Shown: positions 45,419-55,696, counted from the first letter of the stretch. The stretch: 64,000 nt of DNA from Sporolactobacillus pectinivorans (GCF_002802965.1 NZ_NXGA01000001.1:3755343-3819342), one strand, 5' to 3'. The notes: generated from the letters alone by a model not told the origin. Numbers and translations are program-made.

Positions 45419-45850
45419 CTATTTATTCATATCACTATGATTATGGTCATGCGTGTTTATGCTGTTAGGATTCTGTGTGTTTGAAGGTGGCTGAATGATC
45501 GTACTGATTGTCTGGGGTACAGCAGAAAATACAATCACAATCGAAAGAATCGAAGCGATGGCATAAACCCATGCGACCGGGCGTTCATGTCTCCATTTGC
45601 GTTTCGCTACGAAAATAAACCGGATCGAAATGACAAGGGAAATGAGTAACAGGATGACTTTTAAAAGGGGAGGCATATTAAATAAAACTGCCCCGATCGA
45701 CGTTAAACCGACAGAAATCAACAGTATATGCAGCCAGTGATGGGATGTAGCAATAATGGCGAAAAGGACAGAACCTATGGTTTTTAGTAAGGTTTTCCCT
45801 CGATTTGACTTTTTATTTGCTGAAACTGATCCAGATTTTCTGTTCCTCAT
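45419..45850 (-). CDS. Membrane protein with His-rich C-terminus
   Basis: 143 residues: a basic N-terminus, about four hydrophobic helices (for example HHWLHILLISVGLTSIGAVL, KVILLLISLVISIRFIFVAK) and a hydrophilic tail NTHDHNHSDMNK that could bind metal. I do not recognise a named family. It lies 37 bases after lgt on the same strand and upstream of the reductase gene. The context suggests metal or envelope stress. Confidence 0.65.
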   Translation of the reverse strand: MRNRKSGSVSANKKSNRGKTLLKTIGSVLFAIIATSHHWLHILLISVGLTSIGAVLFNMPPLLKVILLLISLVISIRFIFVAKRKWRHERPVAWVYAIASILSIVIVFSAVPQTISTIIQPPSNTQNPNSINTHDHNHSDMNK

Positions 45851-45887
45851 GCCGCTTCTCCTTTTCTTTGTTTCCTAATTTTCTTTG

Positions 45888-46673
45888 TTACTCTCGATGA
45901 GCAGCTTTCATTTGTCTATAGCGTCCGATCATAAAACCGATCGCTAAGATAATCGTTGCCAAAGCCGTCAATTGAGCGACTTTCAGATTAAGTAATGTCC
46001 TTAGGCTGTCTCCTCTCCAGAACTCTAAAGTAAATCTCAACGTTGAGTAAAGTATTAACATCTGAAGGAATAGAAACCCTTGGAATGGTTTTCTATATTT
46101 AATCAATAGCAAAAAGCCAAAGATGATCAAATCACCGATGGCCTCAAATAAGGGCATCGGCAGGACCGGCGTGCTGCCAAAGATGTTGTAGACAAATGTT
46201 CCCGGAGGATAGGAAACAGCCAAGATGGAATTGCTTGGAATACCATAAGCGTCACCGGTAAGAAAATCTGATATGCGACCAATCGCCATTCCGAGTATTA
46301 ACGCCGGTGCCACGATATCGGCTACCTGCCAAACTGGCAATTTATGCTTCTTAGCGAGCCAGATTCCTACTAAAGTACCGCCGAGAATGCCACCTTGTAT
46401 TGCCAGTCCCCCCATCCAAACCATAAAAATTTCTGCTGGATGAGCAGCGTAATACGGCCATTTGAAGAGAACAAACCACAATCTTGCTCCAAGAACACCA
46501 CCCAATACACAATAAATAGCGAATTCCACCATGTAATCCGCTTGAATACCTTGCCTCTTGGCCTCACGATTTATCAACCATAAACCAAAGAGCGTTGCCA
46601 GAGCTACCGAAGCACCCAACGTATTAATTGGAATCGGTCCGATTCTAAATAAAACAGGTCCTGGAAACCACAT
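45888..46673 (-). CDS. lgt: Prolipoprotein diacylglyceryl transferase paralogue
   Basis: 261 residues with about seven helices. The N-terminus (FPGPVLFRIGPIPINTLGAS) and the central GGVLGARLWFVLF, GGLAIQGGILGGTL and AIGRISDFLTGDAYG match Lgt. The normal signature GR-x-G-N-F-x-N-G-E is changed to GRISDFLTGDAYG, typical of accessory copies. Lgt attaches diacylglycerol to lipobox cysteines in the membrane. The promoter carries the 11-bp triple repeat and a -10-like box about 45 bases before the start codon. An additional copy beside metal genes may serve lipoproteins of this region. Confidence 0.85.
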   Translation of the reverse strand: MWFPGPVLFRIGPIPINTLGASVALATLFGLWLINREAKRQGIQADYMVEFAIYCVLGGVLGARLWFVLFKWPYYAAHPAEIFMVWMGGLAIQGGILGGTLVGIWLAKKHKLPVWQVADIVAPALILGMAIGRISDFLTGDAYGIPSNSILAVSYPPGTFVYNIFGSTPVLPMPLFEAIGDLIIFGFLLLIKYRKPFQGFLFLQMLILYSTLRFTLEFWRGDSLRTLLNLKVAQLTALATIILAIGFMIGRYRQMKAAHRE

Positions 46674-46717
46674 GAACCTTCCTCCCTTTTAATAAAAATA
46701 ATCACTTTATAAGTTGA

Positions 46718-46762
46718 ATCCTATTGCAAAAATGTGTGGAAACGATGTGGAAACGATAAACT
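46718..46762 (-). promoter_or_regulatory. 11-bp direct-repeat operator (copy 2) with -10 box
   Basis: GTGTGGA at 46734 and ATGTGGA at 46745, with a weak third unit (ATAAACT) at 46756, 11 bp apart. 9 bp away on the minus strand is TAGGAT (46718-46723). Directly before the lgt operon. Confidence 0.6.
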
Positions 46763-46916
46763 TCGGTTATGATTATAGAAAAATTTTTGGTGATGCATAT
46801 CAATGAAGAAGGTCATGGAGATTGACCAAAGGAAAAAAAGTCATCTATCTTTTATCATCTTATTTTTCTGTAGTTAATGGCACATAATTGACATCTCTAG
46901 CACACTAAAAAAATTT

Positions 46917-46978
46917 ATTCAAATGTACATTTGAATAAAATAAGAAATGATGTATAATATAATCAAATGAATATTTGA
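46917..46978 (+). promoter_or_regulatory. cad promoter with two CadC-type operators
   Basis: A perfect 20-bp palindrome (ATTCAAATGT and its complement, 46917-46936) overlaps the -35 (TTGAAT, 46931-46936). TATAAT at 46953-46958 follows after 16 bp. A second dyad TCAAAT-GAAT-ATTTGA (46963-46978) covers the transcription start. Both match the A/T-rich ArsR/SmtB operator type. Confidence 0.85.
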
Positions 46979-46999
46979 ATGATAAGGAGGTCGCTATTA

Positions 47000-47374
47000 G
47001 TGGTCGAAAAAGATACATGTGAAATTTATTGCTATGACGAAGAAAAGGTCAATCGCATACAAGGCCTTTTAAAAAATGAAAATGATGGGCTATCTCGCGT
47101 TGTTCGATTGTTCAAAGCGCTTGCTGATGAAAATAGGTCAAAAATAGTCTTTGCCTTATGTCAAGATAAGGAGCTATGTGTTTGTGACGTTGCAAACATT
47201 ATTGGTTCTTCCATAGCAACGGCTTCACATCACCTACGCACTCTCCGTAAGCAAGGTCTTGTAAAATATCGAAAGGACGGAAAAATGGCATTTTATTCGC
47301 TTGATGATGAACACATCAAACAATTAATTTCTATTGCAATGACGCACAGAAAAGAGGAGAAAACTCATGTCTGA
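47000..47374 (+). CDS. cadC: CadC, cadmium/lead/zinc-responsive ArsR/SmtB repressor
   Basis: 124 residues from the GTG at 47000, 9 bases after AAGGAGG; starting there gives [20 protein letters not shown], which lines up with S. aureus pI258 CadC. The alpha-3N/N-terminal metal site is complete: CEIYC at residues 7-11 and CVC (ELCVCDVAN) in mid-protein. The winged helix includes [20 protein letters not shown]. It dissociates from DNA when Cd, Pb or Zn binds. It overlaps cadA by 8 bases and is preceded by two operators. Confidence 0.94.
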   Translation: MVEKDTCEIYCYDEEKVNRIQGLLKNENDGLSRVVRLFKALADENRSKIVFALCQDKELCVCDVANIIGSSIATASHHLRTLRKQGLVKYRKDGKMAFYSLDDEHIKQLISIAMTHRKEEKTHV

Positions 47375-49481
47375 ACAACAAGTCAAGTCATATCGAGTTC
47401 AAGGGTTTGACTGCATGGAATGCGCGAACAAGTTTGAAAAAAATGTAAAGCGGTTAGATGGAGTGATTGAAGCTAAAGTGAATTTTGGCGCTTCTAAGAT
47501 TATGGTTACTGGAAACACAACCATTGAAGCGTTAGAAAAAGCAGGAGCATTTGAAAAATTAAAAGTCAGGGATGAAGCAGAACAAACTGTTGAACATGTA
47601 CCATTTTGGAAGCAAAAAGAAAATTTTAAAGTCTACATTTCAGCCTTTCTATTGATAATCAGTTGGATTATTGGGACTCAATACGGAGAGCTGAGTCTGA
47701 TTCCTACCATCGGATTTTTAGCGGCTATTATCATCGGTGGCTACTCGTTATTCATTGAAGGTTTTAAAAATCTGATTCGGCTTGACTTTGATATGGACAC
47801 TCTTATGACGATTGCTATTATAGGAGCGGCCGCGATAGGTAAATGGGAAGAAGGAGCAACGGTTGTTATTCTCTTTGCGATTAGTGAAGCGTTAGAAAGT
47901 TATTCAGCAGATAAAGCGAGACAATCTATTCAATCGTTAATGAAAATTGCACCAAAAGAAACATTGATTCGTCGGAACGGTCAAGAATTGATGGTCCCTG
48001 TTGTAGATGTTCAGGTTGGTGACACAATGATTGTGAAACCAGGGCAAAAATTGGCTATGGACGGAGTTGTGACTAATGGAACATCGACTCTAAATCAAGC
48101 CGCCATTACTGGCGAGTCAGTACCAGTAACAAAAACCATTAATGACGAAGTCTTTGCTGGGACATTAAATGAAGAAGGTTTGTTGGAGGTCAAAGTTACA
48201 AAAAGAGTTGAAGATACAACTCTTTCTAAAATTATTCATTTAGTTGAAGAATCTCAAGCAGAAAAAGCACCTTCTCAGACGTTTGTTGATCGTTTTGCAA
48301 AAGTCTATACGCCAGCGATTATTATTTTCGCTGTCCTGTTGTCCGTGATTCCTCCTTTATTCATGGGAGATTCTTGGGGAGATTGGATCTATCGAGGGTT
48401 AGCCTTGCTGGTTGTCGGTTGCCCGTGTGCTCTGGTCATTTCTACACCCGTAGCTATTGTCACATCGATAGGAAATGCTGCCAAAAACGGTGTAATTATC
48501 AAAGGAGGAGTTCACCTAGAAGAAGCTGGCTCCCTCAAGGTTATTGCCTTTGATAAAACCGGTACATTAACAAGAGGGATTCCAGAGGTTACAGACGTTG
48601 TAACTTTTAATAAAAACGAACAAGATATCATAACCTTAACAGCGGCTCTTGAAAAAGGATCTCAGCACCCACTCGCCTCAGCCATTGTTAGGAAGGCTGA
48701 GGAAGAAAGGCTGAAATTTAACGATATTGAGATTGAGGACTTTCAATCCATTACTGGTAAAGGTGTCAAGGCTAGAATTAACCAGAACATGTACTATGTG
48801 GGAAGCCCGAACCTTTTTGAAGAAACACTTTCTAATGGGATTAAAAAAGCTATTCATAATCAGATTGTAACCCTTCAAAAGCAAGGGAAAACAGTAATGG
48901 TTTTTGGAACGGACGGAGATATTCTTGCCCTTATCGCTGTGGCTGATAAGCTAAGAGATTCAGCGAAGAATGTTATCCAAAAACTTCATCAGTCCGGTAT
49001 TGAACAAACTGTAATGTTAACAGGGGACAACAAAAGTACAGCCGAGACAATAGGAAAAGAAGTCGGTGTTTCTGATATTCAAGCAGAATTGCTACCGGAA
49101 GAAAAGCTAAATTATATTAAGTCCTATCGTGGGAAGCAAAAGGTTGCAATGGTTGGTGATGGGGTGAACGATGCCCCAGCATTGGCAGAAGCCACTGTGG
49201 GTATTGCTATGGGGGGTGCTGGAACAGATACAGCTTTAGAGACAGCCGACATTGCCCTTATGTCTGATGATTTAACAAAATTGCCCTACACAATAAAATT
49301 GAGCCGTAAAGCTTTGGCGATTATTAAACAAAACGTCACGTTCTCACTAGCTATTAAAGCTATTTCTATATTGCTTATTTTCCCAGGGTGGCTAACACTA
49401 TGGATTGCTATTTTAGCTGATGTAGGAGCTACTATAATAGTCACATTGAACAGTTTACGACTCGCAAAAATTAAAGAGTAA
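47367..49481 (+). CDS. cadA: CadA, P-type ATPase exporting Cd/Zn/Pb
   Basis: 704 residues. One N-terminal metal-binding domain with [14 protein letters not shown], then eight membrane helices. Transduction loop TGESVPV, the channel CPC in [11 protein letters not shown], the phosphorylation site DKTGTLT, the nucleotide-domain HP pair in GSQHPLA, and the hinge [11 protein letters not shown] are all present. The last helices contain [16 protein letters not shown], whose Asp is characteristic of the Zn/Cd/Pb subgroup (P1B-2). Co-transcribed with cadC. A clear terminator follows. Confidence 0.95.
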   Translation: MSEQQVKSYRVQGFDCMECANKFEKNVKRLDGVIEAKVNFGASKIMVTGNTTIEALEKAGAFEKLKVRDEAEQTVEHVPFWKQKENFKVYISAFLLIISWIIGTQYGELSLIPTIGFLAAIIIGGYSLFIEGFKNLIRLDFDMDTLMTIAIIGAAAIGKWEEGATVVILFAISEALESYSADKARQSIQSLMKIAPKETLIRRNGQELMVPVVDVQVGDTMIVKPGQKLAMDGVVTNGTSTLNQAAITGESVPVTKTINDEVFAGTLNEEGLLEVKVTKRVEDTTLSKIIHLVEESQAEKAPSQTFVDRFAKVYTPAIIIFAVLLSVIPPLFMGDSWGDWIYRGLALLVVGCPCALVISTPVAIVTSIGNAAKNGVIIKGGVHLEEAGSLKVIAFDKTGTLTRGIPEVTDVVTFNKNEQDIITLTAALEKGSQHPLASAIVRKAEEERLKFNDIEIEDFQSITGKGVKARINQNMYYVGSPNLFEETLSNGIKKAIHNQIVTLQKQGKTVMVFGTDGDILALIAVADKLRDSAKNVIQKLHQSGIEQTVMLTGDNKSTAETIGKEVGVSDIQAELLPEEKLNYIKSYRGKQKVAMVGDGVNDAPALAEATVGIAMGGAGTDTALETADIALMSDDLTKLPYTIKLSRKALAIIKQNVTFSLAIKAISILLIFPGWLTLWIAILADVGATIIVTLNSLRLAKIKE

Positions 49482-49491
49482 AAATCAATAC

Positions 49492-49520
49492 AAAACCTTC
49501 GCTTGATTGGCGAAGGTTTT
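49492..49520 (+). terminator. Terminator of cadCA
   Basis: AAAACCTTCGC (49492-49502) pairs with GCGAAGGTTTT (49510-49520); the stem runs into its own T-tract. Confidence 0.85.
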
Positions 49521-49742
49521 AGTGCTGATTATGGAAGATGGAGGGATGTGTAAGTTAGTACGTTTTGGAACAGCATTGATACACAGATAAGTTTGGTCGA
49601 TTATGTGAAGCGTTCCGGTTACCATTATTGTTTTGTTCAATGTTTTCTCAAATTAATCATAGAGGGACAAAGAGAGTGAATGAACTACCACACTAAAATT
49701 ATGCTTAAAAAAATCAGTAAAAGGATCATCTGTCAATTTCTT

Positions 49743-50410
49743 TTAACTTGTTTCCTTCTTTGTGAAATTAGTTAAATGTATCTTGGGAACGAATCTAGGT
49801 ACTTTTTTCATGTATTCAAAGTATTCCTCACCAAACTCTTGAACCATGTTCTGTTCTTCTCTTTTTGCGAGTTTCCTGTACATAATCAGTAAAGTAGGAG
49901 CCATAATGAGTGTAATTAGCGTTGGCCATTGAATCAGAAAACCGATAATTGCTATTCCGAAACCCGTGTACTGAGGATGGCGGATGAACCGGTAAATACC
50001 ATCTGTAACCAACTTTCCTTTCCCTGAATGTATTTTTCTCCAACCAATCCCAATGATAATCAACCCACCAAAAATAAATACATTGCTTAAAGGGTGCAGA
50101 ATATCATATAAAATCGGAGATCCCCCTGTCAGCGCCACCCAAAGATGACCATTAATATGGTTAAACGGATCAAGAACCGGATAGTTTTTACCTAGAATAG
50201 ACGTCAGGATATAAATGGTTAGAGGATAGCCAAACATTTCACTAAACAATGCGACCATAAACCCTGTAAACGCCCCCAAAGTTCTCCAGTCCCGTTTTGT
50301 CGTCGGTTTAAACACAGAGTAAGCAAACATTCCGAAGAAAACGATGTTGAACAGGACAGCACCCCATAGACCGTACGCGTATTTTCCATCAGGTGTTTTT
50401 GTCAATATGA
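49743..50410 (-). pseudogene. Isoprenylcysteine-methyltransferase-like membrane enzyme, 5' end cut off by IS21
   Basis: About 220 residues with five or so helices and the ICMT/PEMT signature DGIYRFIRHPQYTGFGIAII, followed by KREEQNMVQEFGEEYFEYMK. The enzymes methylate lipids or thiols at the membrane using S-adenosylmethionine. Only a TTG at 50405 precedes the present frame, with no ribosome-binding site. Removing the IS21 element (50415-52935) and one AATT copy restores a frame starting at an ATG at 52957 (MFLITWNFILTKTPDGKYAY), downstream of GAGGAG. The copper operon would thus have run copper ATPase, cupredoxin, methyltransferase. Confidence 0.75.
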
Positions 50411-50481
50411 AATTGAGCCAGAGTGATCACATCAAAAGTGAGCCACTTTATGAAACTGAGGTACCATTAATGGGATAATAT

Positions 50482-50530
50482 GGGTGTAAGGGGGCACTGG
50501 CCCGGGGAGGGCCAGTGCCCCCTTACACCC
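50482..50530. repeat. Very strong hairpin inside IS21, downstream of istB
   Basis: 22-base arms (50482-50503 and 50509-50530) with a 5-base loop, perfectly complementary and GC-rich; the outer part is GGGTGTAAGGGGG and its complement. There is no T-run. It lies 16 bases after the istB stop and could stop transcripts or block incoming ones. Confidence 0.8.
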
Positions 50531-50545
50531 TCGCTGATTCTGGGC

Positions 50546-51301
50546 TTACCTTTCATCTTCTTGTCGTTTCATACTCTGCCTGAATCGGTAGGATTCACCG
50601 TTAAGCAGATGAATGTGACAGCGATGCGTCAACCGATCAAGGAGTGCAGCGGTCATCTTTTCATCGCCAAACAAGTTGGTCCATTCGTTGAATTCCAGAT
50701 TGGTTGTTAGAATCAGACTGGCCCGCTCGTATCGGCTTGAGAAGAATTGAAACAGAAGTTCAGCCCCGGTTTTAGAGAAGGGGACATACCCGAGTTCATC
50801 CACAATGACGACATCAAACTTCAGCCATCTTTTCTCAAGCACACTTAATTTCTGCTCCTCATAGGCTGTAAGCAACTCTTCGACTAATTCAGACGCCGTG
50901 ATAAATTTGGTTTTAAAACCGTTCTGAATCATTTCAATACCCAACCCAATAGCCAGATGAGTCTTTCCTGTACCGCTGTTGCCGAGAAAGATCACATTCT
51001 CTTTCTTTCGGACGAACTCGCCTTTCGCCAGAGTAAGAAAGTGATTTCGGTTTAAGCTGGGCATCAGGCTGAAATCATAGGTGTCCAGCGTTTTATGCAC
51101 GGGAAAGCGGGCCTGTTTCAATCGCCTTTGGCGCTGATTCTCTTCTCGGCTCTGAGCTTCAGCTTCAAGCAGTGCTAATAGATAATCCTCGTAACGCAGA
51201 TTATGTTCTTCCGCTTCTCGTGCCAGAGACCGGTACTGCTTGGCCAGAGTCGGCATTCTAAGTTGACGTGTCAAATGATCTAATAAAAGTTCTGTGGTCA
51301 T
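50546..51301 (-). CDS. istB: IstB-type transposition helper ATPase
   Basis: 251 residues. The DnaA/DnaC-like AAA+ domain has Walker A IFLGNSGTGKTHLAIGLG and Walker B VVIVDELGYVP; the sensor region is ASLILTTNLEFNEW. IstB oligomerises on target DNA and recruits the IstA transposase. The start overlaps istA by 4 bases, as is usual. The frame is intact. Confidence 0.95.
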   Translation of the reverse strand: MTTELLLDHLTRQLRMPTLAKQYRSLAREAEEHNLRYEDYLLALLEAEAQSREENQRQRRLKQARFPVHKTLDTYDFSLMPSLNRNHFLTLAKGEFVRKKENVIFLGNSGTGKTHLAIGLGIEMIQNGFKTKFITASELVEELLTAYEEQKLSVLEKRWLKFDVVIVDELGYVPFSKTGAELLFQFFSSRYERASLILTTNLEFNEWTNLFGDEKMTAALLDRLTHRCHIHLLNGESYRFRQSMKRQEDER

Positions 51302-52815
51302 TCGTTCGCCCCCCTTACAAGTTGTCGGTATTGATTGATATCGGTCACTTTCACCTTATAGCCCTGCAGGGCTTCCGGAGCTTGACCAACCGGACGAGTC
51401 ACATTACCGATCACCTGTTGAATGATTTCATAAACCGCTTCGTAGGTGAAGCTCTGCCTTCGTTCCGCTTCGGTCATCGCCTCGCTCAATGGGTCCATAC
51501 CCAGGTCACGGTGGAGGAGAAGAAGTCGAATAAATTTGCGGTCTCCATCTGCACCTTCAGCCTCACGCATTTTGCGGTGAAATCGCCGGAAGACTTCAGG
51601 GATCTGTGGATTCTGAAAGGGAAGTGCATCCCGGATGGCACGCGGTTTTTTCAGAAGCACCTCCAGATAGTGATCCAAACGGGTGAACAGCTGATTTCGT
51701 TCATAAGAACGAGGATACTCAGCGATCACTTGATCCTGAGCCACAATGACTAGATGATCCACGAACTTCTTGACCCAGACGGCCTGTCCCACATAAACGC
51801 AAGGAACTGAATACTGATTCGTTTCCACATGGATTAAGGAGAGCTGATTGACCTGGCAGGACACCAGCTGGCAGGCCTCAAAAGGTGTTTCCGGAAGGGG
51901 ATGGAGCGTCAACTTTTCCCTGGCCCAAACCTGTGCCACCGTTTCATCGGTATGCGGAACACGGACGTGCTTAGCTTCTTTCTGGCACCAATCCACAAGG
52001 TAGTCATTCAACTCGTCCAGGGACTGTACGTCTGGAAAAGGAACCAGTGCGTTGCGCCGGACATAGCCGACCGTTCCTTCAATCCGGCCCTTTTCATTTC
52101 CTCTCCGGGGATTGGCAAAGGTTGCTTTGAATCCGTAATGTGCCTGGAGCGCGATAAAAGCTTCCTGTTCCAGGCGATGCCGGCCTTCCAGAATTTTCTC
52201 TACGGCTGTCTTCAGATTGTCCAAGAGGCCTTCGACAGGCACACCCCCCAGAAATTCAAAGGCGTGTACAAAGCCATCCAAAAAGGCCTCCTGTTTTTGA
52301 TGGGCATAGGCCCGGACAAAACGTAAACGGCTGGATGAAAGCTGGAGGCAAAATAAAAAGATTCTCTGCGTCCGTCCGCTCAGGATGACATCCGCCTCGC
52401 CCCAGTCGAACTGGAATTGAAGGCCCAATTGAAATTCAAGAGGGATGAACACCTCCTTCTGTTTCTGTCTTCTCCGGGCGACAAGTTTACGGATGTTAGA
52501 GGCAGATCCTTTGAAACTGTATTCTTCTACCAATCGTTGATAAACTCTCGCTGCCGTATGTTTCTGCTTGACCCAGTGTTTCTGATCCTCAAGGAGCCAC
52601 TGGTCGATGACGGGCAGAATGCGTTGGGTTTCCTCCGAGTATTCTTTCTTCCCGTACGAACGTTGCCGAACCGCAAGGGTCGGGGGCTCCTTCTGTTTGA
52701 GATACTTACTCACCGTATTTCGTGAAATCCCTAGATTTCTCGCAATCTCACGTTGAGAAAGGCCTTCAACCTCCTTCATAATTTTGATACGATCATAGAG
52801 AGCCATATCGATCAT
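51298..52815 (-). CDS. istA: IstA-type DDE transposase
   Basis: 505 residues. The N-terminus has a helix-turn-helix (EVEGLSQREIARNLGISRNT). The integrase core has the first Asp in QFQFDWGEADVIL, the second in EGLLDNLKTAV and the Glu in GNEKGRIEGTVGYVRRN. A C-terminal beta-barrel domain follows. It cuts and joins the ends of this IS21 element. The frame is intact, so the element may be active. Confidence 0.95.
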   Translation of the reverse strand: MIDMALYDRIKIMKEVEGLSQREIARNLGISRNTVSKYLKQKEPPTLAVRQRSYGKKEYSEETQRILPVIDQWLLEDQKHWVKQKHTAARVYQRLVEEYSFKGSASNIRKLVARRRQKQKEVFIPLEFQLGLQFQFDWGEADVILSGRTQRIFLFCLQLSSSRLRFVRAYAHQKQEAFLDGFVHAFEFLGGVPVEGLLDNLKTAVEKILEGRHRLEQEAFIALQAHYGFKATFANPRRGNEKGRIEGTVGYVRRNALVPFPDVQSLDELNDYLVDWCQKEAKHVRVPHTDETVAQVWAREKLTLHPLPETPFEACQLVSCQVNQLSLIHVETNQYSVPCVYVGQAVWVKKFVDHLVIVAQDQVIAEYPRSYERNQLFTRLDHYLEVLLKKPRAIRDALPFQNPQIPEVFRRFHRKMREAEGADGDRKFIRLLLLHRDLGMDPLSEAMTEAERRQSFTYEAVYEIIQQVIGNVTRPVGQAPEALQGYKVKVTDINQYRQLVRGANE

Positions 52816-53017
52816 CCTTTTTTCCCTCTCCCCTATGTAGAATTGCTGGTTACTTTTCTATCATAGGAAAGATGGGCTAAAAATTGGAAATCATGTGGCT
52901 CATTATTATGTGATCATTTTGCCTGTAAATGGCTCAATTCCAAGTTATCAAAAACATCAGGCATGAATCATTCGCTCCTCTTCATTTAATATTCTTAAAC
53001 CAGCTTCTTGATTCTTT

Positions 53018-53389
53018 TTAGTTTTTTACAATGATCTTCCCTCTGAACATGCCCATCTGGCAGGTAAAGTCATAGGATCCTGTTTTCATGGGTGGAAGAT
53101 CAACAATGACTTTTTCTCCGGCAGGGAGCGTCGCGCTTTTCTCAAAATCAGGAAAGATCACCATTCCATCGCAGGCTCCTGTCTCGACACGGGTAAATTC
53201 AAATCGAACCGGTTTCCCGCTCTGAACAACAATACGGGATGGATTATAGCCGTTCTTAACCAGAATCTTAGCTTCCTGATAGCCGGAAGCATTCGTTTCC
53301 ACAAGGCTTCCTCCTTTTTTTGGTCCCCAGAAGTACCAGGCGATCACACCAATCAGTAACAGTCCGCCAATAGTAACGATCCAATTCAT
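53018..53389 (-). CDS. Membrane-anchored cupredoxin-domain protein
   Basis: 123 residues from the ATG at 53389 (GGGGAGA upstream). One N-terminal helix (WIVTIGGLLLIGVIAWYFWG) anchors an extracytoplasmic beta-sandwich. The candidate copper site is in SYDFTCQMGMFRGKIIVKN, with cysteine and methionines; the upstream ligand is not obvious. It lies 20 bases after the copper ATPase gene. A role in copper binding or handover outside the membrane is likely. Confidence 0.82.
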   Translation of the reverse strand: MNWIVTIGGLLLIGVIAWYFWGPKKGGSLVETNASGYQEAKILVKNGYNPSRIVVQSGKPVRFEFTRVETGACDGMVIFPDFEKSATLPAGEKVIVDLPPMKTGSYDFTCQMGMFRGKIIVKN

Positions 53390-53408
53390 GTGAATCATTC
53401 TCCCCTCT

Positions 53409-55523
53409 TTAATTAAATTTAAGTTTCAATCTTTTCAAACGGTTGGCGTTCAAGACAACGGTTAAAGAACTGAAGGCCATCGCTGCCGCGGCGACCAACG
53501 GCGATAATAGGATACCTGTGAAGGGATAGAGAACCCCCAGGGCAATGGGAATACCGATCGCATTGTAAATAAATGCGCCGAACAGCCCTTCGTAAATGTT
53601 CTTCATCGTCGCTCTGCTGACCTTAATGGCACTGACGACTCCCTTCAGGCTCCCGGAAATAAGGGTAATATCACTGGCTTCGATGGCGACATCCGTTCCG
53701 GTTCCGATGGCGATACCGACATCGGCCTGCGTGAGAGCGGGCGCATCATTAATTCCGTCGCCGACCATGGCCACTTTCTTCCCTTCTTCCTGAAGCTTGC
53801 GGACATTTTCCGCCTTATGCTGAGGAAGCACCTCCGCCAGAACCCGATCAATGCCCACCTGTTTAGCGATCGCGCGGGCCGTTCGCTCGTTGTCCCCGGT
53901 AATCATCACGACTTCCAGGCCCATTGATTTCAATTCATGAATAACGGAAAGCGAATCCTTCTTGACGGTGTCCGCAACCGCGACGATACCGCCGGCTTCC
54001 CCATTAATCGCCAAGAACATCGGTGTCTTTCCCTGATCGGCCATAGAAGCGTCATAACGGTTAAAACCGTCCAGAGGAATCCCTTTTTCCTTCATTAATT
54101 TTAAATTGCCGAAATAGATCTTTTTTCCGTCAATTGTTCCTTCAACTCCATGTCCCGGAATCGCATTGAAGCCCTCGCTTTTAACAGGCCTCGACCCTTT
54201 CTCCTTTGCCTTTTCCACAATAGCGGACGCCAGCGGATGTTCAGATCCCTGCTCAATCGAAGCACTGATTAAAAGAAGTTCTTCCTCAGTAAACTTTCCA
54301 AGGGGAACGATATCCGTGAGTGAAGGCTTTCCTTCCGTAATCGTGCCGGTTTTGTCCATGACAATCGTTTTAAGTTTCTGTGCGATTTGCAGCGCTTCTC
54401 CGGAGCGGATTAAAATCCCGTTTTCTGCCCCTTTTCCAATGCCGGTTGTCAGGGACATTGGGGTTGCCATACCCAGCGCGCACGGGCAGGCAATGATTAG
54501 GGTCGTCACCGCAACAATCAATGCGTATACCCATCCCGGCTGCGGCCCGAAATCATACCAGACGATATAGCCAAGTATGGCCGCAATAATGACACCCGGA
54601 GTGAAGAATGACGAAACCTGATCGACAACTTTTTGAACGGGGATACGCGATCCCTGGGCCTGTTTCACCATCTCCACAATATTGGCCAATGCCGAGTCCT
54701 TTTGGTCCTTGGTTACTTTGAATGTGAAACTTCCGGTTTTATTTAATGTCCCTCCGAAAACTTCATCGTTTTCATTCTTTTCCACAGGTATGGATTCTCC
54801 GGTCAGCATCGATTCATCAACAGCTGAACTTCCGGAAACAACGGTTCCGTCAATGGCGACCTTTTCACCGGGGCGAACAACAATATGATCCCCAATTTTT
54901 ATTTCCTCGAGCGGAACCCTGACTTCTTTTCCATCCCGTACAACGTTGGCTGTCTGCGGCTGAAGGGCGACCAGTTTATTGATCGCTTCGGATGACCGCC
55001 CTCTTGCTTTCACTTCAAGCGCCGATCCAAGAACAACGAGCGCCGTGACAACTGTGGTGACATCATAGTAGACATCAGCCATTTCAGGTCTCGGAAAAAT
55101 TTGCGGCCAAAACAGAGCGACAAGAGAATAGAGCCACGCCGCTGAAACACCGGTTGCGATCAGCGTGTTCATATTAGCGGAGCGCTGTTTCAGCCCTTCC
55201 CAGGTGCCGACAAAGAATTGACCGCCGCTTCGGATCACAACATACAGGGCAAGCAGTCCCATGATCAGCCGTGCCCACCAAAGTTGTCCGCTTCCCATCG
55301 GAAATAAATTCCCTAATCCAAATAAATTGGGGTAGGAGACTAAGATAACAGGAACGGATACAATCGCTGCCCGCCACCATTTCTTCATTAAGGAACGATA
55401 TTCCCGTTCTTCAGAGGATTCCTCCTGCTGGCCCTGGTCCTGCATCGAGTGATTGCTCAACATCACATGTTCCTGCATCTGATGTTGATGTCCGTGAATG
55501 TGCTGTGCATTTCCTGCGTCCAT
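53409..55523 (-). CDS. Copper-translocating P-type ATPase with His/Met-rich N-terminus
   Basis: About 704 residues. The N-terminus has no CxxC metal domain but is His/Met-rich ([20 protein letters not shown]). The channel motif is [15 protein letters not shown], the phosphorylation site [13 protein letters not shown], and the hinge [11 protein letters not shown]. The final helix motif [20 protein letters not shown] is that of Cu(I) exporters (P1B-1). Starts at 55523 and 55526 are both possible behind AAAGGAG. It heads an operon with the cupredoxin and, before the IS21 insertion, the methyltransferase. Its promoter carries the fourth 11-bp repeat. Gene names copA and copB are both used for this layout, so none is given. 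Confidence 0.92.
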   Translation of the reverse strand: MDAGNAQHIHGHQHQMQEHVMLSNHSMQDQGQQEESSEEREYRSLMKKWWRAAIVSVPVILVSYPNLFGLGNLFPMGSGQLWWARLIMGLLALYVVIRSGGQFFVGTWEGLKQRSANMNTLIATGVSAAWLYSLVALFWPQIFPRPEMADVYYDVTTVVTALVVLGSALEVKARGRSSEAINKLVALQPQTANVVRDGKEVRVPLEEIKIGDHIVVRPGEKVAIDGTVVSGSSAVDESMLTGESIPVEKNENDEVFGGTLNKTGSFTFKVTKDQKDSALANIVEMVKQAQGSRIPVQKVVDQVSSFFTPGVIIAAILGYIVWYDFGPQPGWVYALIVAVTTLIIACPCALGMATPMSLTTGIGKGAENGILIRSGEALQIAQKLKTIVMDKTGTITEGKPSLTDIVPLGKFTEEELLLISASIEQGSEHPLASAIVEKAKEKGSRPVKSEGFNAIPGHGVEGTIDGKKIYFGNLKLMKEKGIPLDGFNRYDASMADQGKTPMFLAINGEAGGIVAVADTVKKDSLSVIHELKSMGLEVVMITGDNERTARAIAKQVGIDRVLAEVLPQHKAENVRKLQEEGKKVAMVGDGINDAPALTQADVGIAIGTGTDVAIEASDITLISGSLKGVVSAIKVSRATMKNIYEGLFGAFIYNAIGIPIALGVLYPFTGILLSPLVAAAAMAFSSLTVVLNANRLKRLKLKFN

Positions 55524-55637
55524 CATACATTCTCCTTTACACATAATTTTGATGTTGCCGGACAAAAGTTACATTTATGCTCCGTGTCGCCTTCAGAAGC
55601 GGATCATGGTTTTTATAGGATTTTCTCCTTCATAAGT

Positions 55638-55682
55638 ATAGTAACCAGTAATGATGTAGATTTTGAGTTGAAAACGTGTAGA
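55638..55682 (-). promoter_or_regulatory. 11-bp direct-repeat operator (copy 3) with -10-like box
   Basis: ATGTAGA at 55654, the weaker GAGTTGA at 55665 and GTGTAGA at 55676, 11 bp apart. On the minus strand, TACTAT (55638-55643) stands at the same distance as in the other copies. It is about 120 bases upstream of the copper ATPase start and is the weakest of the four copies. Confidence 0.5.
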
Positions 55683-55696
55683 ATCTGTTAACCTCC

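Larger units (their letters stand above)
50411..52939. mobile_element. IS21-family element
   Basis: The element (50415-52935 if AATT is the duplication; one base either side is possible) carries istA and istB. Its ends share GAGCCA, TGATCACAT and TGAGCCAC in the same order, inverted, which are the multiple terminal repeats of the family. AATT lies at 50411-50414 and 52936-52939. It interrupts the methyltransferase gene near codon 6. Confidence 0.88.
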
